A DNA stretch of 40,950 nt, from assembly GCA_011053095.1 (NCBI GenBank), contig DRHS01000150.1, forward strand, positions 1 to 40,950. Reading direction: 5' to 3'. Source of the stretch: Bacteroides sp. (GTDB lineage Bacteria > Bacteroidota > Bacteroidia > Bacteroidales > SM23-62). The position numbers and the translations under genes are program-made. The notes below the pieces were generated by a model. That model was not told the DNA's origin. It made no database searches and saw nothing but the letters and a program-made list of their open reading frames with translations. Shown one piece after another: positions 39,947 to 40,950 of the stretch; within the stretch, counting starts at the first letter, position 1, and the number at the start of each line of letters is the position of its first letter.

Positions 39947-40489
39947 TCTCTTGACAATATAATTAAAGGCTGCCTGAAGGGTGACAGGAAGTGCCAGGAA
40001 CAATTGTACAAAATGTTCTCAACCAGAATGTTTGGACTGTGCCTTCAATATGCGAATAATTATGATGATGCCTGCGATATCCTGCAGGAAGGATTCATAA
40101 AGGTTTACAGGAAACTTGACCAGTTTAGCGGCAAAGGTTCATTTGAAGGATGGATCCGCCGGATAATGATCAATACTGCACTCGAGCGATATCGAAGCCA
40201 GTTGCACCTATACCCTCTCACGGATAATATAGTAACACGGGATGAGATGATGTATGAAGAGGTTTTTGAGAAATTGTCTGCCGATGACCTCATTAAACTG
40301 GTTAGGGAACTGCCGCCGAGATACCGCATGGTATTTAACATGTATGCCATTGAAGGGTACCATCATAAGGAGATCGCAGAAACTCTGGGGATCAAAGTCG
40401 GGACCTCTAAATCAAACCTCTCCAGAGCAAGGGATATATTACAAAAGAAAGTGAAGCAGTATTACGACAGTAGTGAGAATATAAGTTAA
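39941..40489 (+). CDS. ECF-type RNA polymerase sigma factor
   Basis: The product from the GTG at 39941 is 182 residues. It has a sigma-70 region 2 (about 5-85: IIKGCLKGDRKCQEQLYKMF, ACDILQEGFIKVYRKLDQF, FEGWIRRIMINTALERYRS) and a region 4 (about 120-175: LIKLVRELPPRYRMVFNMYAIEGYHHKEIAETLGIKVGTSKSNLSRARDIL). These are an extracytoplasmic-function sigma factor's two domains. The start is uncertain, as TTG at 39935 is also in frame. A GTG start gives a typical DSLDNIIKGCLKG beginning. The downstream gene, five bases later, resembles an anti-sigma factor, so sigma and regulator form the usual pair. Target promoters are unknown. Confidence 0.92.
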   Translation: MDSLDNIIKGCLKGDRKCQEQLYKMFSTRMFGLCLQYANNYDDACDILQEGFIKVYRKLDQFSGKGSFEGWIRRIMINTALERYRSQLHLYPLTDNIVTRDEMMYEEVFEKLSADDLIKLVRELPPRYRMVFNMYAIEGYHHKEIAETLGIKVGTSKSNLSRARDILQKKVKQYYDSSENIS

Positions 40490-40493
40490 GATA

Positions 40494-40950
40494 GTGAGCA
40501 GGAAGAAAAACATAACAGACCATGCGTTCCGGAAATCTCTGGGGCAATATAGCGAGGCTCCGCCGGAGGGTGTATGGTTGGGTATTAGAGAATCTCTTGC
40601 AAAAGACAGGAGAAAGAGCAGAATGGCATGGATTGGGAGGATTGCCGCCTCTGCAGCCCTGGTCATTTCTGCCGGCAGCATTTGGTTTATTACTCAGCGA
40701 ACCCCTGATGTAGAAATTGGCCGGCAGGAGGTCATGGAGCCGGTATCAGAACAGGAAGCCATAGAGACGGATACTGAAAAGGAAGCCATAGAGCCGGATA
40801 CCGAACAGAAAACCCCAGAGCCGGTTACACGACAGGAGGTCATGGAGTCAGCTACAGAGCAGGAAGCCCGGCAAGAACTATCGGAGGATCAGGAAGTTCT
40901 GGTTGGTGGCCGGGGACAGGAGTATGGGATTCAGGAATTTGCACCTGACA
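40494..40950 (+). CDS. Anti-sigma-like membrane protein, partial (3' end outside window)
   Basis: The frame begins at a GTG at 40494, four bases after the sigma factor stop, and stays open to the window edge, so at least 152 codons. The N-terminal cytoplasmic part (about 1-40) contains HAFRKSLGQYSEAPPEGVWLGI, like the short N-terminal segment of Bacteroidota proteins encoded next to ECF sigma factors. A single membrane segment follows (about 48-67: GRIAASAALVISAGSIWFI). After it is an acidic tail of short imperfect repeats such as TEQEAIEP and TEKEAIEP (from about 73). Zinc-anti-sigma motif HxxxCxxC is absent. An anti-sigma or membrane-tether role is inferred from position. The protein is truncated by the window end. 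Confidence 0.75.
   Translation, partial: MSRKKNITDHAFRKSLGQYSEAPPEGVWLGIRESLAKDRRKSRMAWIGRIAASAALVISAGSIWFITQRTPDVEIGRQEVMEPVSEQEAIETDTEKEAIEPDTEQKTPEPVTRQEVMESATEQEARQELSEDQEVLVGGRGQEYGIQEFAPD
40710..40880 (+). repeat. Short-period acidic repeats in the anti-sigma-like gene
   Basis: Units of about nine to ten codons recur with core T-E-x-E-A-x-E-P or R/Q-E-V-M-E. At DNA level GAGCCGG and CAGGAGGTCATGGAG recur. The tract is read as a low-complexity linker. Confidence 0.55.

Noticed and set aside
40522-40713. A 63-codon frame starting with MRSGNLWG
   Set aside because: It lies in another frame of the anti-sigma-like gene, whose own frame has the expected N-terminal motif and membrane segment.

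Overview
The window looks like a piece of a Bacteroidota chromosome, probably a Bacteroidia-like member with a type IX secretion system (T9SS). The signs are a MurF-Alr fusion, a GldB-like gene, a PorT-family barrel, a giant secreted protein with a T9SS C-terminal sorting domain, TAnnTTTG-type promoter elements and AT-rich leaders mostly without Shine-Dalgarno sequences. No rRNA, tRNA or CRISPR array was seen. Most of the window is ordinary chromosomal gene content, with accessory pieces at both ends and at about 26-33 kb.

Left part (1-6.1 kb). The window opens inside the right end of an IS200/IS605-type element: the last codons of tnpB and a structured right end that should be the omegaRNA scaffold. 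It abuts the 3' end of ispE. Then come dnaB, a YjjG-type HAD phosphatase, a small secreted protein with LExWM repeats, rsmI with an overlapping conserved hypothetical gene, and tdk.

Middle part (6.1-25.8 kb). This holds murF-alr, an unusual GT2-GT4 glycosyltransferase fusion, a Crp/Fnr regulator, a PorT-like barrel-nadE operon divergent from gldB, and a 55-residue 2[4Fe-4S] ferredoxin. An apparent operon follows (large TolB-like surface protein, half-size TSUP transporter, M20 amidohydrolase). After it come a DUF1573 protein, two glycosyltransferases, a thioredoxin-like protein, MeaB and a TlpA-like lipoprotein.

Signalling region (25.9-33.1 kb). Four co-directional genes encode a secreted protein with about eleven 34-residue helical repeats, a LytS-type histidine kinase, a second LytS-like protein that has lost its catalytic residues, and a LytTR response regulator. 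A TPR-SpoIIE phosphatase converges on them. This module is the best candidate in the window for an undescribed system.

Right part (33.1-40.95 kb). A 519-bp gene-free stretch precedes a 1536-residue Ig-like/YCF48/PKD/T9SS protein. Then come a strong terminator, lpdA, an ECF sigma factor whose start codon lies inside a long perfect-stem inverted repeat, and a truncated anti-sigma-like membrane protein with a short-period acidic repeat. All functions are inferred from sequence motifs read by eye; no database search was possible.
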